Origin: Candidatus Pantoea gossypiicola
Lineage (GTDB): Bacteria > Pseudomonadota > Gammaproteobacteria > Enterobacterales > Enterobacteriaceae
Direction of reading: 5' to 3'
DNA: 64,000 nt
NCBI RefSeq assembly: GCF_008632075.1
Contig: NZ_VWVM01000013.1
Location: forward strand, 62,001 to 126,000
In this document: positions 25,437 to 34,325 of the stretch, one piece after another
Position numbering within the stretch: the first letter of the stretch is position 1
Layout of the letters: each line of letters begins with the position of its first letter
The notes under the pieces: model-generated
What the model saw: the letters and a program-made list of their open reading frames with translations, nothing else
What the model was told of the DNA's origin: nothing
The model's database searches: none
Position numbers and translations under genes: made by a program

Positions 25437-26795
25437 TTATTTCAGCGCTTCCGCCAGCGTGATAATCCACAACTCACTGTCTGACTCCGGTTTCTTCAGC
25501 GGCCTCAGACCGATGGTCGTGGCAACCGGCTTGTCATCCACCGTAAGCGTCCCCTGCTCCGTCACCCGATAATCCTTACGCTTCTTACCTTCAACCGGAT
25601 TCTGCATCACCGCTTTCACGCCAAAGTCATTATCATTGGTGACCGCCAGCGTTTTATCGTCGATCATCGCCAGCCCTTCAGCTTTCTCCTGCTGCCAGCC
25701 GAGCTGACGTAAATCAACCACCCGCTTTTTAGCGGCAAACTTAATGCCGCGCTTCACCAGCGCTTTTTCGTCATCGAACTCCGGATATTCACCGGGCTTA
25801 TCAAATGCTGAAAGCTCGGTAGCGGAGCTGAGATCCACCTTATAGACAAGGTTGCGCATCGCATCGTTTTTGTCGCTGCCCTGTTCGATCAGCAGGATAT
25901 GCTGATTGTCGATCGCCACGATATCACCAATCTTTGCGTCACTGTTTTTACTGTAAGCCGCGCTGTCGATCGGGTATCCATACATTGCAGTTTTCCCGGT
26001 CGCCGGATCGAAACTCACCAGGCGGGTAAAGCGCGCCTGCTTTTTGCTTTTCCCGTCGATATCCAGTGTGCTCTGCACCGCGGCGAGGATACGCCCATCG
26101 GGCATGCGGGTGATCCCCTCAAAGCCACGGTTTGGCTGACGCCATTTGAGTATGTTCGGAAGACCGCCTGCGATGGATTTCTCCCCTTCGGCGGCCTGCG
26201 GCCCGTGAATCGCCAGGATTTTACCGCGCTCATCTACGTTAATCAGGAACGGGCCATACTCATCACACAGCCAGTATCCGCCCTTGCCATCCGGCGTAAC
26301 GCCTTCCGTATCCAGACCACGGTTATCGCCCTGCAGCGCTTTCAGCGTATCGCTTAGCGCGACTTCATTGGTTGAGCCGATGACGCCATCCTGCAACGGC
26401 AATCCGTTAACGTTGCCCTTATCGTCATGCAATGGTCGGGCATCTGTGGCCTCGGCTTTTCCATTCTGTACCCGAATATTCATCAGTAGTGGCGCGAAGC
26501 CTGGCGTAACGAATATTTTTGATTCTTTCTTACCCACATCAGGCGAGTCGGCATTGGGCCCGCGATCGGTGACGGTAACAAAGGTCAGCGCATCTCCCTG
26601 CTTACCGTTAAACAGCAAACCAGAGCCGATACCCACCGGCAGACCCTGAGGAAATGCGCTGGCGAAGGCACCGTTGTAGCTCACGCGCGCTCCTTCGGGG
26701 AAACTGACGATGTAGCGTTCGACCTTCGGCTGTGCCGCTAATGTTGATAAAGAGAGTGCGCAACCGACAACCAGAGAAATCGCTTTTATTTTCAT
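25437..26795 (-). CDS. Secreted phytase-like esterase (esterase-like activity of phytase)
   Basis: 452 residues with a Sec signal peptide (cleaved after STLAAQ, near residue 21). The body is a six-bladed beta-propeller pattern: VTDRGPNADSP, DTEGVTPDGKGGYWLCDEYGP, GFEGITRMPDGRI and EGLAMIDDKTLAVTNDNDFG, matching the phytase-like esterase domain. Acidic residues in DEYGP and NDND would bind calcium. It should act in the periplasm on phosphate esters. A candidate PhoB box lies just upstream. The start at 26795 has GGATAT in front. Confidence 0.85.
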   Translation of the reverse strand: MKIKAISLVVGCALSLSTLAAQPKVERYIVSFPEGARVSYNGAFASAFPQGLPVGIGSGLLFNGKQGDALTFVTVTDRGPNADSPDVGKKESKIFVTPGFAPLLMNIRVQNGKAEATDARPLHDDKGNVNGLPLQDGVIGSTNEVALSDTLKALQGDNRGLDTEGVTPDGKGGYWLCDEYGPFLINVDERGKILAIHGPQAAEGEKSIAGGLPNILKWRQPNRGFEGITRMPDGRILAAVQSTLDIDGKSKKQARFTRLVSFDPATGKTAMYGYPIDSAAYSKNSDAKIGDIVAIDNQHILLIEQGSDKNDAMRNLVYKVDLSSATELSAFDKPGEYPEFDDEKALVKRGIKFAAKKRVVDLRQLGWQQEKAEGLAMIDDKTLAVTNDNDFGVKAVMQNPVEGKKRKDYRVTEQGTLTVDDKPVATTIGLRPLKKPESDSELWIITLAEALK

Positions 26796-26828
26796 ATTTT
26801 TATATCCGTTAAGGAAAGCCACGAGCCT

Positions 26829-26857
26829 AAAGAACAAAAATGACAGAAAAATGAAAT
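26829..26857 (-). promoter_or_regulatory. Candidate Pho box upstream of the phytase-like gene
   Basis: On the - strand, ATTTCAT-TTTT-CTGTCAT-TTTT-GTTCTTT: three 7-base units spaced by four Ts, the second an exact CTGTCAT. That is the repeat layout of PhoB boxes. It ends 33 bases before the start codon; no clear -10 was found, so the call is moderate. Confidence 0.45.
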
Positions 26858-27092
26858 CACCGGGAAACATTGCAAGTTAACAGGTTGATTATTCCAACTT
26901 TAACAAAGCGGGATTAAGCCGTTTCTGGACAACGGCCAAATGCTTCCCATGTCCGCTGTCTCCCTGTGGTTGGTATATCGCTACACGCTGAGCGTGGGAA
27001 TTACTGATTTTACAGGTGAACAGAACCTGCTGATGGCACGGGTGCTTATATAGCTACGCTAAACCTAGAAAGACGCGCGGCAGAATAGTTAG

Positions 27093-27260
27093 GCGCGTAA
27101 GAAATTATTTTCGTTTGATGTCAACATTCTGGCAAATGACCGCTGCGACATCAGCATGGACCTGAAGCTAAGCGAGCGCGTGACAGTGATGGTTGAGAAC
27201 GTAAGAGCACATATTGAGGCGGAGCCGGAGGAGGAGTTTTGGATGGTGAGACGTGGCTGA
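27093..27260 (+). pseudogene. P2-type tail completion protein R, C-terminal remnant
   Basis: The open frame reads SFDVNILANDRCDISMDLKL then SERVTV, the conserved end of phage P2 gpR. Only the last 50 or so residues remain and the frame begins after a stop. The stop overlaps the start of the gpS remnant, as in P2. Confidence 0.6.
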
Positions 27261-27695
27261 ACTGCATGAAGTGGATGCCTGGCTGACTGCGCTTTTCTCA
27301 CAGCTGGAACCGGCGGTACGTAAGACATGGATGCAGGAGTAAGCACACCACTTGCGTCGCGTTCAGCAGGGAACATCATCGCACAACAGTCCCTTGACGA
27401 CACCGCATAAGAACCCCGCTGAGTCAGCGCCCGCAACAAAATTGGTTGCGTCCGTCGCGGAATGTTTACGAAGCTGAAAACTGAAAATATCTTAAAGCGC
27501 AGGCAGGTGCAGACGCCGCTGAGGTTGCCTTTGTTCCGGTGGTGCAGTGGCTGGCCCGCGTCAATCACTACGGCCTGCGGGACCGGGTAAGCCGTCGAGT
27601 TCCGATGGTGAAATATGCTGAACGTCCGCTGCCAGGGGTTAGTCAGAGAGTTGAAGAAAACATACTTTCCATTCTACTTAACTCTCTCTTATCCC
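27253..27695 (+). pseudogene. P2-type tail completion protein S remnant
   Basis: GTG at 27253 begins AELHEVDAWLTALFSQLEPA, followed by a stop. Then fragments in other frames read LRRVQQGNI, DDTA, GMFTKLKT and WLARVNHYGLRDRVSR, then VKYAERPLPG. These follow the order of P2 gpS. Several stops and frameshifts show that the gene is dead. Confidence 0.7.
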
Positions 27696-27701
27696 AGAAA
27701 G

Positions 27702-28397
27702 TTACGTTAGGTACTCGAAACTTTTTTTTGCTTCAGTATGATTAAACTTCGTTATTCTATTTGTTATGTATATGTCAATAATCATCCCTGTCCCAAGCGA
27801 TATGAAGTATAGGCAGGAAAAAATAATGATAGGTGACATTACCATTATGGATATGGATGTTTTACGCGTGCTTTTCGCTAAAGATTCTTTTTCTTCGCTC
27901 AAAAGCATATATCTACAAATAAAATCCTTAGTTTGCCCATGGATGCCAGCTAATACTTTGAGTTCAGAAGGTGACAGGCAGGTCTCTGGAGTGATTTTCC
28001 AGATTTCTTCATTCGAAGGATTTTTTGCTTCACCGGGCTTTATCCAGAATTTATCATGTGTTGCTGAGTAGGTATAATCTATCCATAGGACTGGCCCCTT
28101 TAAAAGTAATGCGCTGAATGAAAATAGAAAAGATGTGAAGACGATTATAAACACCAAACCGAAAGTGGATTGAATGTAATTTGCCTTTTTTGTCCTTGCT
28201 TTAGTGTTTTTTCGATATTTACAGTAACTCATCCTGATCAGCGGAGCCGATATGTTTAAATCATCGGTTAAAAACTTTTCTTCTGGATAAATTTTATTTA
28301 GCCATCCCCATAAGGTTTTAATTGCCCCAGCAAGCCATTTGAACATCAGACTGCCAATTGCTGTGGCCAGGAAGGCATTTATTTTATCGATGTCCAT
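27702..28397 (-). CDS. Two-helix membrane protein of unknown function (possible DUF6216)
   Basis: 231 residues with membrane segments near 80-103 (LVFIIVFTSFLFSF) and near 188-212 (VMSPIIIFSCLYFISLGTGM), between them a soluble loop with FWIKPGEAKNPSNEEIWKIT. I do not know its function; the layout resembles DUF6216 membrane proteins, which I recall only tentatively. It lies on the opposite strand between decayed P2 tail genes S and V, so it is a cargo ('moron') gene, and its AT-richness differs from the phage remnants. Confidence 0.6.
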   Translation of the reverse strand: MDIDKINAFLATAIGSLMFKWLAGAIKTLWGWLNKIYPEEKFLTDDLNISAPLIRMSYCKYRKNTKARTKKANYIQSTFGLVFIIVFTSFLFSFSALLLKGPVLWIDYTYSATHDKFWIKPGEAKNPSNEEIWKITPETCLSPSELKVLAGIHGQTKDFICRYMLLSEEKESLAKSTRKTSISIMVMSPIIIFSCLYFISLGTGMIIDIYITNRITKFNHTEAKKSFEYLT

Positions 28398-28496
28398 TAA
28401 TTATCGCCCTTTAAAGACTATGACAGGTAATTTGTATCAGATATCACACAATGAATACTAATTTTATATAAATATTTTTTACGGCATCATGCTTTT

Positions 28497-28820
28497 ATGA
28501 ATATTCAACTTACTAAAATCATGCGCCTTATAACCAACCTGATATGCACCGGCACCAGGTTCAAAGTGGATCCGGTGAACTAGCTGTGCCGGGTGAAAAC
28601 GGGCGACCTTGAAACCAACTGGATTAACTGGCTCACCCTGCGTGCTGCCAGCACCCGCACATGGTGACAGCCTACCGTCGATAAACAGGTTATGCTGCTG
28701 AGCCTGGGCGGCAATCTTGAAACTACATTTGCGCTGCCCACCATTTATTCGATGCCTTCCCGCAGCCTGACTACCCGGAAAACGGCACCACCGCCGTGTT
28801 TAAGGAAGGCGGCTGGTTTC
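28497..28820 (+). pseudogene. P2-type baseplate spike protein V remnant
   Basis: From the ATG at 28497: NIQLTKIMRLITNLICTGTR, FKVDP, a stop, then LCRVKTGDLETNWINWLTLR and VDKQVMLLSLGGNLETTFAL and PTIYS. These match the N-terminal half of P2 gpV, with stops and frame changes. FKEGGWFQYEPE near 28800 is its last recognisable piece. Confidence 0.7.
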
Positions 28821-28835
28821 AGTACGAGCCAGAAA

Positions 28836-29068
28836 TTGGCGAAGCTCTCACGGACATCGAACGCACCCGACAGAGCATGCGCGACATCCTGATCACCCCC
28901 AAAGCAACCGCATCGCCCGGCGTGATTAAAGTTCGCTGCTCTCGGTGCTGATTGACCTGCATCAGAACGACGTGATTCGCCTGCAGGTTTTCCCGGCTGC
29001 ATGCACCGCAGATTATTGAGGTGCCGGCCTTTGAAACGCAAAAGCCCGACTTACAGACGACCCGGTAA
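28836..29068 (+). pseudogene. P2-type baseplate protein W remnant
   Basis: LTDIERTRQSMRDILITP is the signature opening of gpW (LRQSLRDIL in P2), and about 90 bases on LIDLHQNDVIRLQV matches the next conserved part in a different frame. It follows the V remnant in P2 order. Confidence 0.6.
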
Positions 29069-29140
29069 TGGATTAACAACCTGTCACACAGATGGTAAAG
29101 TTAAAATACGTTAACCAGTTGACTAAAGGGATTAGCAGGT

Positions 29141-29596
29141 ATGGATACAACAGAGCAGCTGGGTGGTACGTATTATTTCAATGGCTTGCCGAATCTGACG
29201 CCGCAGGAATTGCTGTTCTGGGTGCTGGTAGATGAGACACAAAAACAGCTGGGCGTGCAGGATATTGTGGCCATTACGGGACTAATTTTAGGCAACAATA
29301 ATATCGACGTACCCGGGAAACCCAACACGGCAACTCCCGGTACTTCCGTTGCGTCTATCTTTTTCCGCAAACACCTTTCTTACAAATTCCGGCGCCGCAT
29401 TCTGCCAACGCTGACCGCCAAATCTTTCAGTTTGCGTGGGCTGAAGATTTTCTGGGTTAACAACCTGGGAGCATTCGTTGGCAGGGCCGTACCTGTTGTC
29501 GGATGGGTGATTCTGGCAAACGATGTTGCACAAATCAGTTTCCGCACCGTCCACCGCTACAACATGATTGTGCGGCCTGAAGATAAAATTTGGTGA
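29141..29596 (+). CDS. STM2901 family protein
   Basis: 151 residues of the enterobacterial STM2901 family: TPQELLFWVLVDETQKQLGV near residue 20, then a hydrophobic ILGNNNIDVPGKP and a C-terminal hydrophobic segment AVPVVGWVILANDVAQI. Its function is not known. These genes are usually found with a DUF1493 gene, which follows here six bases on, at the border of P2-like prophages. Intact, in contrast with the phage genes before it. Confidence 0.8.
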   Translation: MDTTEQLGGTYYFNGLPNLTPQELLFWVLVDETQKQLGVQDIVAITGLILGNNNIDVPGKPNTATPGTSVASIFFRKHLSYKFRRRILPTLTAKSFSLRGLKIFWVNNLGAFVGRAVPVVGWVILANDVAQISFRTVHRYNMIVRPEDKIW

Positions 29597-29601
29597 ATAT
29601 T

Positions 29602-29916
29602 ATGACAGTAACCCCTGATGCGGTGCGCGAATTCATTTTGCGTGAACTGCCGCTGGTGACGACGTTCCTTTTCAAGAAAATTGAAATCGGCGAGGATGAC
29701 ATTTTGCAGGAGCAGTATGAAGCGGATGATATCGCTGAAATGGCGGAGAAGTTTTTTAAAGATTTTAACGTGCAGCCAGCAGGCTTCGATCTCGCTGCTT
29801 ATTTCCCCTGGAAAAACTCCTCACTGTTCTCACGTACCCCCGTAAAACATAATAAAGAGCCACTGACTATAAGAATGTTTATTGAGTCAGCCCGTGCGGG
29901 ACGCTGGCTTTTCTGA
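29602..29916 (+). CDS. DUF1493 family protein
   Basis: 104 residues. The hallmark is near the middle, EKFFKDFNVQPAGFDLAAYF, and the ending is MFIESARAGRWLF, both typical of DUF1493. The ATG at 29602 is six bases after the STM2901 stop; an overlapping GTG at 29593 is also possible. Members are acidic cytoplasmic proteins of unknown role encoded with STM2901 partners. Confidence 0.8.
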   Translation: MTVTPDAVREFILRELPLVTTFLFKKIEIGEDDILQEQYEADDIAEMAEKFFKDFNVQPAGFDLAAYFPWKNSSLFSRTPVKHNKEPLTIRMFIESARAGRWLF

Positions 29917-30348
29917 TTGCTCACAGCAGGTGATACAGTTGCTCGTACTCTCAGCAGCGCATCTTAAACCTTGAAGATCTGGCGAAACCAGCCGTCTTCA
30001 CCGTTGCAGTCAGCGGCCAGTGACTGAACGGTTGCGTTTTTTTTCCTGGCATTTCAGCAATGCGGTATCTCAGATAGTAAGCAGTAAAGCCTGCCTGCAG
30101 GGTTAGAATTCGTCGGGGCGAATGTCATTTCCAGGCTACCAAAACAGGGCCGCGGTGCTCCTGATCATAACAATGCGACAGATCGCGCAGCGTTCACTCC
30201 CCGCCTTTGATTTACGCTGTTATATCCCGGAAAAGATGTTTACATTTGTTCAGCAAAGTTATCTGCCGCTCATCAAAGCGCCATAACAGGGAAGAACCGT
30301 GGTTAACATCATCATCAAAGTCACACCGCAAACAGAGGCAGGGAAAGT
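29917..30348. other. Region without recognised gene
   Basis: 432 bases with no open frame of note. Probably the right border of the decayed prophage; no attachment repeat could be recognised by eye. Confidence 0.4.
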
Positions 30349-32559
30349 ATGTGGGAGATTACGGCCGATAAGATAACCGGGATGCCATCACGAACGGCAG
30401 CATATCTTTGCCGTCAGATTGCTGGTCTCATCAAAGCAGGAAGCATGAGCCCGGAAACATGCCAGCGCATCTTTGCTTTCTGTGGTATCAGGCCGTCAGA
30501 TGCGCAGTGGCGTCAGTTTCTTATCCCGGTGCTTGGCTGTCTGGGATTGCTGGCACTGGTTGCTGGATCGGTGTTTTTTATTGCCTGGAACTGGGCCTGG
30601 CTGCCGAAAATGGCGAAATTTGCCCTGGCCGAACTGCTGATCGTCGCGCTGGCGGTAGTAGTCTGGTGGCGCTGGTACAGCACGCTGGCACGCAGCGCAT
30701 TGCTGGCAGCAGGATTAAGTTTCGGTGCTCTCTTTGCGCTTTACGGACAGATTTATCAGACGGGTGCAGATAGCTGGGAGCTATTTCGGGCCTGGTTATG
30801 CGTTCTTCTGCCGCTGGCGCTGATTGCCCGGCAAAACAGCCTGTGGTTTTGCAGTTGGCTGGTCGCTAACCTGGCATTCCAGCTCTACTACACCACCACG
30901 TTACCGACGTCACTGCTGGAACTCGCCGTGTCTGACAGCCTCTTCCGGCTCCCGACGACAGTGCTGCACGGCTATCTGGCGCTGCTGGCAGCCTGCCTGA
31001 TTATCAGGGAAGTTCTGGCCTGGCGGGCAATAACGCATCACCCTGAGAGCTGGCTGGCAAGCCGCTGGTTCTCACGCGTCATGGCGGGATTTTTACTACT
31101 GCTGCTGACCGCCATCGTGGCCGGGAATATTTCTGACTGGCACGGTGGTAACCACTTTACGTTAGTGACGGGCGGCTGGATGGTTACCCTGCTGGCAGGC
31201 TATTACCTGTACCGTTATCGCCATGTTGATCTCTGTATGCTGACAATAGGCATCGCCAGTCTGACAGTTGTGGGCTGCGCACTGATCATGCAGTTATTCC
31301 TGGTGGCCTATGTTACGGGTGACCTTTATCTGACCGGCGTCATGATGATTTTCTGGGTAGCGGCAAATGGCTCGATCCTGCTGAAGTGGCAGCGCAAACT
31401 GGCTGAAAAGGGACCGTTCGATCAGGCTCCGCCCAGACTGACCTTACTGACAGATGCCCTGCGTCAGCAGGGCCTGCTGAGCGACGCACAGATCAGGGAG
31501 ATTCAGCAACGCGGTCACGCATTCGATCTGCCCTGGTATCTGAGGCTGGCGCTGAGCATCGGAGGCTGGGTCGCCGCGATCATCACTCTGTTACTGATGG
31601 CGCTGGTGCTCTATAGCACTGACCTGCTCGACGACCCGAATGCTGTCACCCTTATCGTGCCTTCACTCGTGCTCGCCGTGATTGCCCGCGGCCTGTTACG
31701 CAGCGATCGTGACGGTAAGTATCACCTCGGGCTGGCATGGGCCATTGCGGCGACGTGCGGGCTGATTTTAGGCGTTGTGTTACAAATCAAGAGCGATGAC
31801 GTCAGCTTTATGATGCTGAGTTCACTGAGCGCGTTACCGATTCTTGCGGCGATGGCGGTGGCGATGCCTGACCGCACTTACCGCTTTATGGCCATCACTG
31901 CCCTGACTTTTTTCCTGGTGCTGGCGGGCTATTTACTTTCCCTGCACTACCTGTCGCCAACGGCAGGTTGCGTTGCTGTTTCCCTGCTGGTGGCAGCGGT
32001 GATGTTTTTGTGGCTTTGGATTGTCAGTCATCAACTGAGATTACTGGCAGGGCGGTATGCTGACGCCGTACATCTCCTGCTGTATGGCATCCCGGCGGGT
32101 CTGATGCTGCTGAGTTTCCCTGGGATAAACGCGGCGGTTCTGATGGATTTCTTCTGGTCTCCTGGGCAGTTTTCTATGCTTCAGTCTGCGACAGGCACCG
32201 GTATTGCGGCAGGTTTAGTGCTGAGTGCGCTCAGTCAGAAAAGGATCGGTCAGCCGCTGTTTTCGATAATCACACTGCCCGCCGCCCTTATCTGCGGAGC
32301 TGCCGCCCTTTATGCGCCGGGTATCGGGCTGGGCTTGTGGCTGATTCTGATGGCGCGTTATCTGGGAAGTCCGGGATTGATGGTGGTCAGTGCCGGGTTC
32401 ATGGTGCTGTATGTCATTGGCTGGTATTACTTCCTTGAGGTGACTCTGCTGCAGAAAACACTGTTACTGCTGGCTGGCGGTCTGGTTTTGCTGGGGCTGG
32501 CGTGGGTCGTCGCAAAAGTGTTACCCGCAAAAATCGGAGGTGCGAGTGAGAATGCGTAA
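30349..32559 (+). CDS. DUF2157/DUF4401 polytopic membrane protein
   Basis: 736 residues. The soluble N-terminus is short (about 60 residues, MSPETCQRIFAFCGIRPSDA) and fits DUF2157; the rest is about 18-20 hydrophobic segments, of which the second half (after residue 340) fits DUF4401. An interior cytoplasmic domain, LTLLTDALRQQGLLSDAQI, separates the two membrane blocks. AGGGAAAG precedes the ATG. Co-transcribed with the GDYXXLXY protein that overlaps it; such pairs are frequent but their role is unknown. Confidence 0.85.
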   Translation: MWEITADKITGMPSRTAAYLCRQIAGLIKAGSMSPETCQRIFAFCGIRPSDAQWRQFLIPVLGCLGLLALVAGSVFFIAWNWAWLPKMAKFALAELLIVALAVVVWWRWYSTLARSALLAAGLSFGALFALYGQIYQTGADSWELFRAWLCVLLPLALIARQNSLWFCSWLVANLAFQLYYTTTLPTSLLELAVSDSLFRLPTTVLHGYLALLAACLIIREVLAWRAITHHPESWLASRWFSRVMAGFLLLLLTAIVAGNISDWHGGNHFTLVTGGWMVTLLAGYYLYRYRHVDLCMLTIGIASLTVVGCALIMQLFLVAYVTGDLYLTGVMMIFWVAANGSILLKWQRKLAEKGPFDQAPPRLTLLTDALRQQGLLSDAQIREIQQRGHAFDLPWYLRLALSIGGWVAAIITLLLMALVLYSTDLLDDPNAVTLIVPSLVLAVIARGLLRSDRDGKYHLGLAWAIAATCGLILGVVLQIKSDDVSFMMLSSLSALPILAAMAVAMPDRTYRFMAITALTFFLVLAGYLLSLHYLSPTAGCVAVSLLVAAVMFLWLWIVSHQLRLLAGRYADAVHLLLYGIPAGLMLLSFPGINAAVLMDFFWSPGQFSMLQSATGTGIAAGLVLSALSQKRIGQPLFSIITLPAALICGAAALYAPGIGLGLWLILMARYLGSPGLMVVSAGFMVLYVIGWYYFLEVTLLQKTLLLLAGGLVLLGLAWVVAKVLPAKIGGASENA

Positions 32560-33082
32560 AAAGAGCCGATGGCTGGCAGGCGCAGTGATAGCGCTGGCGC
32601 TGGTGGCCGTCAATGTCAGCATCTGGCAAAAAGAACAATTACTGAAACAGGGCGCGATCATGATTTTATCCCTGGCACCGGTTGACCCGCGCTCCCTGAT
32701 GCAGGGTGATTACATGGCGCTGAATTATGCCCTCACCCGACCGCTGGAGCAGACGCTATATCAACAGGCGGTGGCCTGCGGCGCGGCGCGGTCATCTCCA
32801 TGCCTGCCCACCAGCGGGGCTCTGATTGTGGATCTCGATGCGCAGCGTCATGCGATTCAGGCCCGGTTTGATCAGGGTGAGCCGCTGCAGGCAAATCAGT
32901 TACGGGTGAAATATCATCAACATTCCGGCTCGCTGACCGTCGGCACCAACGCTTATTTCTTTCAGGAAGGTCATGGCGAGCGTTTCGCGCAGGCACGATA
33001 CGGGGCATTCCGCGTGGGAGATGATGGCACAGCACTCCTGACAGACCTGCTTGATGAACAGGGGAAGGTCATTCAGCCTTAG
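32552..33082 (+). CDS. GDYXXLXY domain protein
   Basis: 176 residues with one N-terminal anchor helix (AGAVIALALVAVNVSIW) and a periplasmic domain that contains the family signature GDYMALNY. It overlaps the stop of the DUF2157 gene by eight bases; GGAGG lies 11 bases before the ATG (a GTG at 32546 with 5-base spacing is the alternative). The DUF2157/GDYXXLXY pairing is a recurrent two-gene unit, function unknown. Confidence 0.85.
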   Translation: MRKKSRWLAGAVIALALVAVNVSIWQKEQLLKQGAIMILSLAPVDPRSLMQGDYMALNYALTRPLEQTLYQQAVACGAARSSPCLPTSGALIVDLDAQRHAIQARFDQGEPLQANQLRVKYHQHSGSLTVGTNAYFFQEGHGERFAQARYGAFRVGDDGTALLTDLLDEQGKVIQP

Positions 33083-33273
33083 TTATGCAAGACGCTCGCT
33101 GAACAGTACAAAACAGACTGGCAGTGGCCTTAATAGCTTTACTGAAAGGATTTCTGTAGCGGAGCACCACAATGCCTTTGCAGGTCTGCGGCCATCAGAT
33201 TAATCAGGTAGCCTGAAACGTCAGACAGAAATATCTTTAACGACAAGCTGATTTAAATGGCAAAAGGTCTGAT

Positions 33274-33960
33274 ATGAAATCGATGAATCTGCACAACATT
33301 TACCGTTCTGCAAATGAAAAAACCGTTGCGATGTGGAGAGAAAATGCAGGCATTGGCGATATCAGGCAAGGGAATTACTACGATCCGGTAAAACTCGCTC
33401 TCGCAACAGGCATACAGCCATCTGTATCCTCTGATGTCTCACGTCTGCTGCGTGAACTGCAACAGCTTACCAGAGATGATCCGCTGGCCGATGTTCTGCC
33501 AGCAGACGGTTTTCATTTTACCTTTTTACCTCTGACCCTGCCGCTCTATCACGAAAACGCGCCGTTGCCCGATAAAGTGGATCAGCTGACGGCTATCTGG
33601 ACCGGATTTGAGGCGAAGAAAATCGTTATCAGGGATCTCCGGCTCGTTGCGTTGCCCGGTCAGTTGTTGCTCGCAGGGATCCCTGAAAATCCTGCTGTAA
33701 CCATGCGCCAGTCATTCTGCGAAAAAGTGCTCGATTCTGACTGGGAAAATGAGCTGATGATGCGTCATTCGGGCAGCCCATTACCGGCCCCCTTCTGGCA
33801 CAGCACCCTGCTGCGCTACAACGCGGCATTTTTACCCGTAACCTTACGTCGCTATTTTCTGGAACGTCAGACAGTTGATTTTGGGGATGTCGCCGGAGAA
33901 CTGACGCTGGCAAAGGTCAACTACAACTGGACAAAATGTTATCCGTTACGGGTTAACTGA
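33274..33960 (+). CDS. Protein with two H-x-T motifs, 2H phosphoesterase-like
   Basis: 228 residues, no signal peptide. I do not recognise a named family. Two motifs, GFHFTFLPL near residue 79 and FWHSTLLRY near residue 171, fit the paired H-x-T-h of the 2H phosphoesterase superfamily, about 90 residues apart as in those enzymes. The rest shows no close similarity to the DUF1868 protein at 1693. AAAGGTC precedes the ATG. It stands alone between the DUF2157 pair and the dTMP-kinase-like gene. Confidence 0.55.
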   Translation: MKSMNLHNIYRSANEKTVAMWRENAGIGDIRQGNYYDPVKLALATGIQPSVSSDVSRLLRELQQLTRDDPLADVLPADGFHFTFLPLTLPLYHENAPLPDKVDQLTAIWTGFEAKKIVIRDLRLVALPGQLLLAGIPENPAVTMRQSFCEKVLDSDWENELMMRHSGSPLPAPFWHSTLLRYNAAFLPVTLRRYFLERQTVDFGDVAGELTLAKVNYNWTKCYPLRVN

Positions 33961-34325
33961 AGCGATGCGATTCCCTGTCAGAAACGATTTATGGCCTGCA
34001 ATTACATGAGAGTCGCATGCGTTCAGGTCCGTTTTTCTCTCAAACCCTCCGTTTGCAGACTTAATCAGGATCTTTTTGTTTACCTGGCTGTTCCCGTAAA
34101 CTAGAGGACGCAGGTTTTAATTCATGCACCAGAAAAGAGGGTGATTAAGCCTGCCATGCAGAGCCAGTTTTAGCGTATCCATCATTGTCTGTGAATACGC
34201 CTCAATTCTGTTCTCGCAAAGATGGCCGACGGCTTAAGAAAATATCCGCTTCTCACCCCAGGAAATAACATGCTTTTGGCAGATGTATCTTTTACTGAAA
34301 TCCTGACTCAATCGTCACTCCTGAC
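33961..34325. other. Intergenic region before the kinase gene
   Basis: 365 bases without gene support. A weak partial of the interspersed repeat (AATATCCGCTTCTCACC) occurs at 34240-34256. Confidence 0.3.

Noticed and set aside
25899-26357. 152-codon + strand frame inside the phytase-like gene
   Set aside because: Antisense shadow; the - strand encodes a signal peptide and a beta-propeller.
27089-27568. 159-codon reverse frame over the phage R/S remnants
   Set aside because: The + strand fragments follow P2 gpR and gpS in order; the reverse frame matches nothing.
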